Below, piece by piece: positions 18,052-25,839 of a stretch of DNA of 50,606 nt. Below the pieces are notes generated by a model, which was not told the DNA's origin, searched no databases, and saw nothing but the letters and a program-made list of their open reading frames with translations. Position numbers and translations under genes: made by a program. Source of the stretch: JBCCGE01 sp039029455 (GTDB taxonomy: Bacteria; Pseudomonadota; Gammaproteobacteria; Arenicellales; Poriferihabitantaceae); assembly GCA_039029455.1 (NCBI GenBank), contig JBCCGE010000014.1, positions 1-50,606 of the forward strand, given 5' to 3'. Within the stretch, counting starts at the first letter, position 1; every line of letters starts with the position of its first letter.

Positions 18052-18741
18052 TCAGGCGATCTCCACCTCAATGTCGACCAGGCCGTCAACGCCGCCTGCC
18101 AGTCGATCCCCCGACACGGTAGGGCCCACTCCCGCCGGCGTGCCGCTGTAAATCAGATCACCCGGCTTTAATTCCATCGAAGAGGACAGAATGGAAATCA
18201 CCTCCGGCACGGACCAGATAAGCTCTGCAGTCGACGCCTCCTGTTGAATCTCACCGTTACGGGTCAGCCAGATACGGTGATCAAGGGGATGGCCACAGAC
18301 CTCGGTTCTGGAAATCGGGCCGCATGGCGCTGAATGATCAAACGCTTTTCCCCAGTCCCAGGGTCTCCCCATTTTTTTGGCCTGAGTCTGCAGATCCCGA
18401 CGGGTCATATCCAGCCCTACGGCGTATCCAAAAACAACCTCTAGCGCTTCGCTTTCCGGGATATTGATGCCACCTTTGCCCACGGCAACGACCAGTTCGA
18501 TTTCAAAATGAAGGTTATTGGTTTCGGGCGGATACGGCACCTTACTGTGGTTATCGACCACAGCATCTGCAGGCTTGGTGAAAAAAAACGGCGGTTCTCG
18601 CTCTGCGTCGTGCCCCATTTCAGCCGCGTGCGCAGCATAATTTCGTCCGACACAAAAAATACGTCGAACCGGGAAACGTTCCTGACTGCCGGCAATGGCA
18701 ACAGTGGATGGCGGTGGCGCTGGAAACACAAGGTCGGACAT
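18052..18741 (-). CDS. Fumarylacetoacetate hydrolase family protein, probable fumarylpyruvate hydrolase
   Basis: 229 residues, the short single-domain FAH type. It has the family entry segment FCVGRNYAAHAAEMG, the metal-binding HFEIELVVAVG and GLDMTRRDLQ, and the C-terminal PGDLIYSGTPAGVGP. These enzymes hydrolyse C-C bonds in 2,4-dioxo acids. Directly upstream on the same strand (130-bp gap) is gentisate 1,2-dioxygenase, so fumarylpyruvate to fumarate plus pyruvate is the likely reaction (NagK type). A maleylpyruvate isomerase, needed between the two steps, is not present in the window; the protein may instead accept maleylpyruvate. It is convergent to the Fe-ADH gene. Confidence 0.85.
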   Translation of the reverse strand: MSDLVFPAPPPSTVAIAGSQERFPVRRIFCVGRNYAAHAAEMGHDAEREPPFFFTKPADAVVDNHSKVPYPPETNNLHFEIELVVAVGKGGINIPESEALEVVFGYAVGLDMTRRDLQTQAKKMGRPWDWGKAFDHSAPCGPISRTEVCGHPLDHRIWLTRNGEIQQEASTAELIWSVPEVISILSSSMELKPGDLIYSGTPAGVGPTVSGDRLAGGVDGLVDIEVEIA

Positions 18742-18871
18742 TTGCGGTGCCTCTGGTTGTGATACACGCGCATCACTGTATCAGATATATCCTGGAGGGA
18801 CATCACAGCAAACCGAGCACGGATGATCGAAATACAACCGGTCATTAATCCGAGTCGAATCTGCTCGATAC

Positions 18872-19897
18872 TTATGGTTCCTCTCGACTCTCCTTCCACA
18901 GCCCGAGCTTTTCCTGCACAACACGATCGGAAAAACTGAACAACACCGCTTCTTCGTCAATATTGTGACTGACTGGAAACCAGGATGGCACAACGAATAT
19001 GTCTTTTGGTTGCCATTCGATGGTTTCATCACCAATACGCGTCTTGCCATGTCCTTCAACCACGACATACACCGTTGCGTCGGTGCTGCGATAGGCGTGT
19101 GAGGCAAAACCGGTCGGCATCGATTGCATAAATGTGGCAATGGTTGGCATGGCGTAGTCGCCATTCACCGGGTTGGTGTAGCGAAGTTTGTAGCCGTGAC
19201 AGTTGTCAGGATCCGATTGCCGGGACAACGTGTACAGTGATTCCCGGGTGCGACTGTAAGGATAGTTAAAAACGGGCGACGTCACCGCAGTGGTTCGGTG
19301 ATCAACCGGCAGCAGTCCGTTGCTGAACTGTGCATCTGTAAGACCACTGGGCACAGTTTCGGACTGCGCATCGGCGGTCATGCGCTCGGCAAATGACGCA
19401 TCAAGAAACTGCAGCAGCGGAATATCGAGCCCATCGAGCCAGATCATCGGCTCATCGCTGTCGTTGCCGTGATCATGCCAGGCCCAGTGCGGAGTAATCA
19501 CAAAATCACCGGGGCGCATGATCGTTTTTTCGCCATTGACCGTCGTGTGAGCTCCCGAACCCTCGATGACAAACCGCAAAGCCGATTGCGTGTGTCGGTG
19601 GGCCGGAGCGATTTCACCCGGCATAACCAGCTGCAGGCCGGCATACAGCGAGTTGGTAATACGGGATTGCCCGGGCAGTCCCGGGTTTTCATAAATCAGC
19701 ACGCGCCGCTCGGCCTCCATCGCTGAAATCAGTTCTCCGGCTTCCATAAGATGCGACCGAACCGCAGCATAGTCCCACTTCCAGGGTCGAGTACCGGTGC
19801 CGGGTTCCGGTCTGACCAGCGAGTGCATGACATTCCATAGTGGCGCCAGATGATCCGGCGCAATTTTTTCAGTGAATTCGCGTGTATCGGCTGGCAT
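18872..19897 (-). CDS. Gentisate 1,2-dioxygenase
   Basis: 341 residues, the usual size of the bicupin gentisate dioxygenases. The N-terminal cupin has the iron-binding PAHRHTQSALRFVIEG and HWAWHDHGND histidines; the C-terminal cupin (about 230-335) has FASHAYRSTDATVYVVVEG and IEWQPKDIFVVPSW. The Fe(II) enzyme opens the gentisate ring to maleylpyruvate. The neighbour is a fumarylpyruvate hydrolase-like gene, matching the lower gentisate pathway. Salicylate or 3-hydroxybenzoate hydroxylases that would supply gentisate are not here. The ATG at 19897 is divergent from the permease at about 20001. Confidence 0.88.
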   Translation of the reverse strand: MPADTREFTEKIAPDHLAPLWNVMHSLVRPEPGTGTRPWKWDYAAVRSHLMEAGELISAMEAERRVLIYENPGLPGQSRITNSLYAGLQLVMPGEIAPAHRHTQSALRFVIEGSGAHTTVNGEKTIMRPGDFVITPHWAWHDHGNDSDEPMIWLDGLDIPLLQFLDASFAERMTADAQSETVPSGLTDAQFSNGLLPVDHRTTAVTSPVFNYPYSRTRESLYTLSRQSDPDNCHGYKLRYTNPVNGDYAMPTIATFMQSMPTGFASHAYRSTDATVYVVVEGHGKTRIGDETIEWQPKDIFVVPSWFPVSHNIDEEAVLFSFSDRVVQEKLGLWKESREEP

Positions 19898-20000
19898 AAC
19901 TGATTTGTGCAGACTGATTTTTCATGCTACACCGAACTATACCAACAACGCCAATCACTTGGTGAAGTAAGACTCTAACGCTTTAAACCGGGAGATTCCC

Positions 20001-20744
20001 ATCGAAAACCTGATCCTGCCTGTTTTGCTTGTCTTTCTGGTCGCCGGGACCATCAAAGGCACGTTTGGTATTGGCCTGCCGATTGCCGCTATCGGATTGA
20101 TGTCCCAGTTTATTGAACCCAGACTGGCAGTCACTCTGGTTGTCATGCCAATCATTGTAAGCAACGCCTGGCAGATCTTTCGCGCCGGCGATGTGGTTCG
20201 CGCGGTGCGGCAATACTGGCCCCTCGGGGCCGTCACTATGGTGGTTATGTTTGTGACCGCGAACGCATCGTCCGCGGTCAATCCCGCTACCCTTCTGATT
20301 GTGATTGGGGCTACCGTAATTCTGTTTTCACTGATGAATCTGATGTTCAGAATACCGGCGATCCCGCACCGCTGGGACACGTTTGCCCAATGGATTGCGG
20401 GAATCGGCTCCGGCGTCATCGGCGGATTAACCGCAATCTGGTCACCGCCAGTGGCGGCTTATCTGATTGCCACAGGTGCGGACAAGAATGAGTTTGTGCG
20501 CGTCACCGGACTGATCTTTTTTGTTGGCAGTCTGCCGCTGCTGGCCGGTTTTTTAAACAGCGGTGTCATGACCCCTGGGCTGATCGGCTGGTCATCACTA
20601 ATGATTTTACCCACAATTCTGGGATTCACACTTGGAGAACGAATCCGGGCTCAGCTCAATACAGCGCGATTCAGAACCGCTATTTTGCTGCTGTTTCTCC
20701 TGCTGGGTGCCAACCTCATCCGAAAGGCCATCCTTGGCCAGTAA
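20001..20744 (+). CDS. TauE/SafE-family membrane permease, start codon non-canonical or uncertain
   Basis: About 240-250 residues with 7-8 membrane segments and the family features AGTIKGTFGIGLPIAAIGLM near the start and SGVIGGLTAIWSPPVAAYLIATG in the second half. TauE/SafE proteins move sulfite, sulfoacetate or other organic anions. Reading from the last upstream stop (19968), the frame has no ATG or GTG before the first membrane helix. TTG at 20025 would cut the helix and lacks a ribosome site, while ATC at 20001 has GGGAG six bases upstream and yields an intact N-terminus. I give 20001; 20010 (CTG) is also possible. It is divergent from gentisate dioxygenase, so aromatic acid or sulfite transport are both conceivable. 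Confidence 0.75.
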   Translation: MENLILPVLLVFLVAGTIKGTFGIGLPIAAIGLMSQFIEPRLAVTLVVMPIIVSNAWQIFRAGDVVRAVRQYWPLGAVTMVVMFVTANASSAVNPATLLIVIGATVILFSLMNLMFRIPAIPHRWDTFAQWIAGIGSGVIGGLTAIWSPPVAAYLIATGADKNEFVRVTGLIFFVGSLPLLAGFLNSGVMTPGLIGWSSLMILPTILGFTLGERIRAQLNTARFRTAILLLFLLLGANLIRKAILGQ

Positions 20745-20760
20745 CAGACCTTGCGTAAAA

Positions 20761-22011
20761 CTACGCTTGGACGATATTGTGCTCGGGACCGTATGGAAAT
20801 CCCGTTATGTTTTCTGCACCGTCTTCCGTGACCACCAGAATGTCGTGCTCACGGTATCCACCCGCGCCCGGGCTGCCCTCGGGAATCGTTAACATCGGCT
20901 CGATGGAGACCACCATTCCAGGCTGCAATACGGTGTCGATATCCTCTCGAAACTCCAGCCCGGCTTCGCGACCATAATAATGCGATAACACACCGAATGA
21001 GTGTCCATAGCCAAAGGTTCGATACTGCAGCAGATTGAGTTCAGCAAAGTGTTGGTTGATCACTGCGCATATCTCTGCACAGCTCACGCCAGGTCTGACC
21101 ATGGACTGCCCGAGTTCATGCGCCTGGACGTTGGCCTGCCAGATTGCCAGAGCAGCATCATCCGCCCGGTCCACAAACAACGTGCGCTCAAGCGCCGTGT
21201 AGTACCCTGAAATCATAGGAAATGTATTCAGACTCAGGATATCCCCGGACCCCAGCTGACGCGTGGTTACCGGATTATGCGCGCCATCGGTGTTCACACC
21301 CGACTGAAACCAGACCCAGGTATCTCTGAGTTCACTATCAGGGTACCGCGTGGCAATCGCCAGCTCCATCGCGTCACGGCCGGCCATGGCGATATCGATC
21401 TCGCGGGCGCCAACCTTAATCGCGTCGCGCACCGCTTCACCGCCGACATCGGCGATTGAGGCACCACCCTTGATCAGCTCTATTTCCTCATCGGATTTAA
21501 TCATGCGCAGTGCCATTATCGGCCCGGAATGATCAATCAGTTCGACATCGGCGAGAAATCCCGAGGCTTTTTGCTGGCCTTGCACCGTCAGATGGTCCGC
21601 CTCAATGCCTAGGCGCGCGGCCCGGCCCACCACACTGGCAACGGCTCTCCAGTAGTTGTCCCGCTGCCAGTCCGTATAGATCAGATTATCACTGTGGCTG
21701 CGCCTCCACGGCTGACTGAAATCGATGTTTGCAGAAATCGTCACACAGTCCGATTCGGTAACCACACAGGCGTAAGGTCGTCCGAAACTGCAATACAGAA
21801 AACCACTGTAATAGGCAACATTGTGCATGGATGTAAGCAAGACCGCATCGAGTCCGGTGTCGCGCATGCTTGTCCGCACAGCATTCAGGCGATTTTGATA
21901 TTCGCGGTCACTGAACGGTAAAACCGCCCGGTCACCGTTGTGCTGACGAAAAAAAGCCGCACCCGGGACGAGTGTGTCGGGAGATTCAGAGAGAGTTTGT
22001 GAGGTATTCAT
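20761..22011 (-). CDS. Creatinase (creatine amidinohydrolase)
   Basis: 416 residues of the M24 pita-bread fold, strikingly similar by eye to Pseudomonas creatinase: HNVAYYSGFLYCSFGRPYA, ISANIDFSQPWRR, YTDWQRDNYWRA, WVWFQSGVNTDGAHNPVTT, YYTALERTLF, FGYGHSFGVLSHYYGREAG and GAGGYREHDILVV. The catalytic His (in DGAHNP) and the Glu residues of ALERT and YREHD are present. It hydrolyses creatine to sarcosine and urea. Sarcosine could feed the GcvT-fused flavoenzyme at the window start. A paired creatininase is absent here. The gene has its own promoter and a hairpin-rich leader on the reverse strand, and is convergent to the TauE gene. Confidence 0.92.
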   Translation of the reverse strand: MNTSQTLSESPDTLVPGAAFFRQHNGDRAVLPFSDREYQNRLNAVRTSMRDTGLDAVLLTSMHNVAYYSGFLYCSFGRPYACVVTESDCVTISANIDFSQPWRRSHSDNLIYTDWQRDNYWRAVASVVGRAARLGIEADHLTVQGQQKASGFLADVELIDHSGPIMALRMIKSDEEIELIKGGASIADVGGEAVRDAIKVGAREIDIAMAGRDAMELAIATRYPDSELRDTWVWFQSGVNTDGAHNPVTTRQLGSGDILSLNTFPMISGYYTALERTLFVDRADDAALAIWQANVQAHELGQSMVRPGVSCAEICAVINQHFAELNLLQYRTFGYGHSFGVLSHYYGREAGLEFREDIDTVLQPGMVVSIEPMLTIPEGSPGAGGYREHDILVVTEDGAENITGFPYGPEHNIVQA

Positions 22012-22164
22012 AGGTCCACCTGGTCGAAAAGATTAAACCGGGCAGATCGATCAGGGTTGCCCGGCTTTCCATCCGGGCGTGCAGGATGTCTTAATATTCG
22101 CTCAAAAAAACCGGAACGAAGTTCAGAAACGCTCTTGTGACGACGCCATCGCCGAGCGCGGGAG
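22012..22164 (-). promoter_or_regulatory. Structured 5' leader of creatinase with alternative hairpins
   Basis: In transcript (reverse-strand) order three GC-rich arms occur: C (22078-22073), B (22064-22058) and A (22044-22038). B can pair with C (GCCCGG with CCGGGC, 8-base loop) or with A (CCGGGCA with TGCCCGG, 13-base loop). The second hairpin is followed by TTTAATCTTTT, a weak terminator-like tail, 27 bases before the start codon. The arrangement resembles an attenuator. It matches no riboswitch class I can recall. Confidence 0.45.
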
Positions 22165-22193
22165 ACTATAAGAAATCCCGTCAGTCCCCGCAA
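22165..22193 (-). promoter_or_regulatory. Sigma70-like promoter for creatinase
   Basis: On the reverse strand TTGCGG (22193-22188) and TATAGT (22170-22165) are separated by 17 bp, giving a leader of about 145 bases before the creatinase ATG at 22011. Most of the 307-bp region between creatinase and the divergent aminotransferase is accounted for by this promoter and leader; the remaining 120 bp next to the aminotransferase shows nothing distinct. Confidence 0.5.
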
Positions 22194-22318
22194 GTCTTTG
22201 ACGAATGGGAAACCAGTAAATTATGCCGTCGATGCCATTGTTCAGATCGCGACTCTGCCAGTGGACACGCTCTACGATTAGAATTAGGGTACGCTATTCC
22301 AATTTGTAAACCAGCGCG

Positions 22319-23713
22319 ATGAACGCCAAAAACACGTCACAACTGCAGCAAAGAGACAACCTTTTTATCCACCCCTGGGAATCCATAGATTCCATGGGGG
22401 AGAACCGTCGCACCGTAATTACCGACGCCAACGGGGTCTATATTCAGGACTCTGACGGTAACACCCTTCTGGACGGTCCCGGCGGTATGTGGTGTGTGAA
22501 TATTGGCCATCGCCGTCAGGAAATGGCGGATGTTATTGCACAGCAGACCATGCAGCTCAGCTATGTCAGTCCGTGGAGCCTGACCAATGCGCCCGCGACG
22601 GAGCTGGCCACCCGGATCGCTGAACTTTCTCCGGGAGATCTCAACCATGTCTTTTTCACCACGGGTGGATCTACCGCCGTCGACTCTGCACTTCGGTTCT
22701 GCATGTTCCGCAACAATGTGCTCGGTCGACCTGAAAAGCAGCATGTAATCTGTCGCAAGGATGGCTACCACGGCAGCACATATCTGGCCGCATCAGCTTC
22801 CGGCAAAACCCGCGACAAAAACTTTCTGGATCTGGATACAGAGCGTTTTCATCAGCTCTCAAGCCCAAACCGATTGTTAAAACCGGCTGAAATGGCTGAA
22901 TCCGAATATCTGCAGCAAAAAGTTGACGAGCTCGAACAAAAAATTCTTGAAATCGGTGTGGACAAAGTGGCCGTCTTTATTGCGGAGCCGATTCAGGCCT
23001 CCGGAGGGGTCGTGCTGGCTCCGGATGGATATCACGCGGCCTGTTTGCAGGTATGCCGTAAACACGATGTCTTATACATCTCCGATGAGGTGGTAACGGC
23101 GTTTGGCCGACTCGGCCATTTTTTCGCCTCTGAACCTGAATTCAACATCGTTCCGGACATTATTACTTCCGCCAAGGGCATCACTTCCGGGTACATACCG
23201 CTGGGGGCATTTCTGGTATCCGATCGACTGTTGGCGGAATTAAGTGCCCAGGATAAAAACGCTGTGTTCTCAAATGGTTTTACCTATTCGGGTCATCCCG
23301 TCGCATGCGCGGCTGCGCTGAAGAATATTGAGATCATGGAGCGTGAAAACATTATGCAGCACGTTCGGGACATCGCGCCCTATTTTCAGTCTGAGCTGCA
23401 GAAACTCCGGGATATCCCCATCGTTGCCGACGTCAGGGGCATGGGACTGATGGCCTGTGTGCAGTGTGACATTGCGCCTGTCGAAGAACGCGGGTCAACA
23501 GCATCTCTGTCGATAGACTATGAAATCGGCAATCGAATCGATGAGCATTGTCAGGCACTGGGTCTGCTGGTGAGGCCCATCGTGAATATGTGCGTAATGT
23601 CGCCTCCGCTGATCATCAACAAGCCCCAAATCGATGAATTGGTTGGTAAACTTCGCACCGGTATTGAGCGCGCCATGGAAGACGCTGTAAAAGACGGGCT
23701 CTGGAAACAATAA
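22319..23713 (+). CDS. Class-III omega-aminotransferase
   Basis: 464 residues of the PLP-dependent aminotransferase III family. It has GGMWCVNIGHRRQEM (near 55), the glycine-rich TTGGSTAVDSALRF cofactor loop, AEPIQASGGVVLAP, the ISDEVVTAFGRLG Asp, the PLP lysine in DIITSAKGITSGYIPLGA, and the NGFTYSGHPVACAAAL segment. These features fit amine:pyruvate or putrescine/taurine-type omega-transaminases; the donor cannot be fixed from sequence. The start is ATG at 22319 with a weak ribosome site. A Popeye-like gene follows after 30 bp and a metallophosphoesterase after a further 47 bp, forming a probable operon. Confidence 0.88.
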   Translation: MNAKNTSQLQQRDNLFIHPWESIDSMGENRRTVITDANGVYIQDSDGNTLLDGPGGMWCVNIGHRRQEMADVIAQQTMQLSYVSPWSLTNAPATELATRIAELSPGDLNHVFFTTGGSTAVDSALRFCMFRNNVLGRPEKQHVICRKDGYHGSTYLAASASGKTRDKNFLDLDTERFHQLSSPNRLLKPAEMAESEYLQQKVDELEQKILEIGVDKVAVFIAEPIQASGGVVLAPDGYHAACLQVCRKHDVLYISDEVVTAFGRLGHFFASEPEFNIVPDIITSAKGITSGYIPLGAFLVSDRLLAELSAQDKNAVFSNGFTYSGHPVACAAALKNIEIMERENIMQHVRDIAPYFQSELQKLRDIPIVADVRGMGLMACVQCDIAPVEERGSTASLSIDYEIGNRIDEHCQALGLLVRPIVNMCVMSPPLIINKPQIDELVGKLRTGIERAMEDAVKDGLWKQ

Positions 23714-23743
23714 CAATCCGTTAACACACTCCTGATTGACCGT

Positions 23744-24424
23744 ATGACCGTAGAACTCGTCATTACGGCTGTATTTTTCACAGCCAACATTATCTACTGT
23801 ATTGCCTATGCGGTCAGGGACATTCTCTGGCTGCGCATTCTGACCATCATCGCGGCCGCATGCACCTACCCTTATTTTTATCTGCAGGCCGAACCGCTGT
23901 GGTCGGCAATTTTCTGGCAAAGCGCGTTTTTGATCATTAACCTGATCAACGTAATTTTCCTCTGGTCTGAGCGCCGTCCGGTCGATTTAACTGAAGAGCA
24001 GTCAAGGCTGCACTCAATGGTATTTAACGGATTTACACCGCGACAAATGATCAAGCTTCTGGAAGTCGGCCAGGTAAAAACTCTGGAGGCCGGCGAGAAA
24101 CTGTTGCACCGAAACCAGCAAAACGAAAAACTGTATCTGATCATGTCGGGTTTGCTGGAAGTTCGCTCGGAAAATAAAGGCGCCATTGCGTATCTTAAGG
24201 ACGGAACGTTTGCCGGCGAGTTGTCTTATATGACGGGTAATCCTGCAAGCGCTGATGTGGTCGCATTGGAAGATACCTCTTACTTTCACTGGAACGGCAC
24301 GGACCTGCAGAAATTTCTGAGTAAAAATGAACATTACCGCCGCTTGCTGGGCTCGCTTCTAAGCAGTGATATGGTAGATAAGCTGTATTCCACAACCGGT
24401 TCAAATCCTGCAGAAAAGTCGTAG
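23744..24424 (+). CDS. Popeye-like membrane protein with cyclic-nucleotide-binding domain
   Basis: 226 residues. The N-terminus has three predicted membrane segments (about 4-24, 30-47 and 52-74), then an SERRPVDLTEEQ linker and a cyclic-nucleotide-type domain (about 90-215) with LHRNQQNEKLYLIMSGLLEV and the FAGELSYMTG phosphate-binding loop (156-165). This order matches Popeye-domain proteins. The Arg that normally holds the cyclic phosphate in this loop (expected near 168-169) is Ala-Ser here, so nucleotide binding is uncertain. It is the middle gene of a three-gene forward-strand group with the aminotransferase and the metallophosphoesterase. Bacterial homologues are of unknown function. 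Confidence 0.8.
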   Translation: MTVELVITAVFFTANIIYCIAYAVRDILWLRILTIIAAACTYPYFYLQAEPLWSAIFWQSAFLIINLINVIFLWSERRPVDLTEEQSRLHSMVFNGFTPRQMIKLLEVGQVKTLEAGEKLLHRNQQNEKLYLIMSGLLEVRSENKGAIAYLKDGTFAGELSYMTGNPASADVVALEDTSYFHWNGTDLQKFLSKNEHYRRLLGSLLSSDMVDKLYSTTGSNPAEKS

Positions 24425-24471
24425 CGCAACGCGCACACAGTTTCTGCCAAGCCTTATCGTTGCAGCCTTAG

Positions 24472-25329
24472 GTGCCAAACCCAGTGACCACAGAATCAGT
24501 CAATATTGGCCATATCGATGGACGCTGCCTTGTCTTCGGCGGTCCCTACAGCAATCTGCAGGCCACTGAAGCGTTGCGAGATATAGCCTCAGAGTTCGGG
24601 GTCCCTGCTCATAGAGTGATTTGCACCGGCGATACTGTGGCCTACTGCGGTGACCCGCAGGCCACTGTCGATCTGGTGCGTGACTGGGGTATCCACGTGG
24701 TGATGGGAAACTGCGAGGAATCACTGGGATTTGACGAGATGGACTGCGGCTGCGGGTTTGACGAGGGCACACTGTGCTCAACACTGTCTGTTGACTGGTA
24801 TGCATTTGCCCGGCGCGCCGTCTCTGAGAGCCATAAACTGTGGATGAAAGATCTGCCCCGCACCATCCGGTTCACAATGGTGGGACAGAAAATAGCGGTT
24901 ATTCACGGTGGTCTGGACAACATCAGTGAGTTCATTTTTGCGTCCACAGACAAAGAAGAAAAAAACCGCCAGATCTTAAAGTCCGGGTCAGATATTGTGA
25001 TCTGCGGCCACTGCGGTATCCCGTTTGGCGAGACAACGAAAAACGGCGCCTGGCTCAACGCGGGCGTAATCGGCATGCCCGCCAACGACGGCACTCTGGA
25101 CTCGTGGTACATGATACTGGAGCCCGATGCAGACACTATTCATGTGAACTGGCACCGTCTGCAGTTTGACAACGGACTTGCCGCAAAAAAAATGCAACTA
25201 AACGCCATGCGACAGGAATATCACGACGCATTGCTGAGCGGTTTATGGCCGTCAATGGATGTGCTGCCGGAGACCGAAAAAAGTAGTCGCGGTCAGCGCC
25301 TGGCAGTATCCGATCTTGTGATTCGTTAG
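24472..25329 (+). CDS. Metallophosphoesterase-like protein lacking first-site metal ligands
   Basis: 285 residues with the calcineurin-like order of motifs: the strand-1 segment CLVFGGPYSNLQAT (19-32), TGDTVAYCGDP, VVMGNCEESLG, AVIHGGLDN and ICGHCGIPFGE. In the normal fold the first motif is D-x-H-G-N and the last is G-H-x-H. Here they read G-P-Y-S-N and G-H-C-G, so the Asp, His and final His that bind metal 1 are missing while GD, GN, IHGG and the first GH remain. The start is GTG 24472. The C-terminal 60 residues extend beyond the catalytic core. It sits 47 bp after the Popeye-like gene. A role in second-messenger turnover is possible but unproven. Confidence 0.8.
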   Translation: MPNPVTTESVNIGHIDGRCLVFGGPYSNLQATEALRDIASEFGVPAHRVICTGDTVAYCGDPQATVDLVRDWGIHVVMGNCEESLGFDEMDCGCGFDEGTLCSTLSVDWYAFARRAVSESHKLWMKDLPRTIRFTMVGQKIAVIHGGLDNISEFIFASTDKEEKNRQILKSGSDIVICGHCGIPFGETTKNGAWLNAGVIGMPANDGTLDSWYMILEPDADTIHVNWHRLQFDNGLAAKKMQLNAMRQEYHDALLSGLWPSMDVLPETEKSSRGQRLAVSDLVIR

Positions 25330-25331
25330 TC

Positions 25332-25349
25332 CGAACCGACATCGGTTCG
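25332..25349. repeat. Inverted repeat between convergent genes
   Basis: CGAACCGA and TCGGTTCG around a two-base centre lie between the metallophosphoesterase stop and the convergent GNAT gene. It could act as a bidirectional terminator hairpin, but no T-run follows on either strand. Confidence 0.3.
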
Positions 25350-25374
25350 CGCGCCGATATCTGTGCCCGATACC

Positions 25375-25839
25375 TTAGAGTGATTTGGTCATAAAGACGC
25401 TGTACGGATCGAGCACATAGCTGCCGAACGGTGGACAATACTCAAATCCGGATCGCTCGTACAATCGTCTTGCCGGTTCAAAATATTCCATTGACCCGGT
25501 CTCAAGACTCACCCGAGCCATTCCATCCTGTTTAGCGCTGTGCAGAATGTGATCGAGCATGTTCTGCGCCAGCCCCATACGCTTAAAGTGGGTGGATGTG
25601 CGCATGGATTTTATTTCGCCATGCGCCGGATCCAGAGCTTTCAACGCGCCGATAACCGCCAGATCACCCCGTATCCGCCCGGCCCAGAAGGTAACATCCG
25701 GTGCGCACAATCCTTCCAGATCCAGAGCATGTCGACTCTCTGGTGGTGATGTGACCACCATATCGGCCATATGCTCTTCGAGCAACGCCACAATATCGTC
25801 CGCTGACGGATCCACTATGCGAATTTCAACTTCAGACAT
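25375..25839 (-). CDS. GNAT-family N-acetyltransferase
   Basis: 154 residues with the acetyl-CoA loop region IKSMRTSTHFKRMGLAQNML (about 78-97), the conserved VSLETGS strand and an ARRLYERSGFEYCPPFG C-terminal motif. This is close to bacterial phosphinothricin/indoleacetic-acid-type GNATs, but the acceptor is unknown. It directly abuts the mandelate racemase-like gene (ATG at 25839, upstream stop at 25840) and is the last of the reverse-strand group 28552-25375. Confidence 0.85.
   Translation of the reverse strand: MSEVEIRIVDPSADDIVALLEEHMADMVVTSPPESRHALDLEGLCAPDVTFWAGRIRGDLAVIGALKALDPAHGEIKSMRTSTHFKRMGLAQNMLDHILHSAKQDGMARVSLETGSMEYFEPARRLYERSGFEYCPPFGSYVLDPYSVFMTKSL

Noticed and set aside
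22008..22193. Reverse-strand 61-codon ORF over the creatinase leader
   Set aside because: It starts with TTG inside the -35 element and overlaps the promoter and leader hairpins; composition is unlike a protein.
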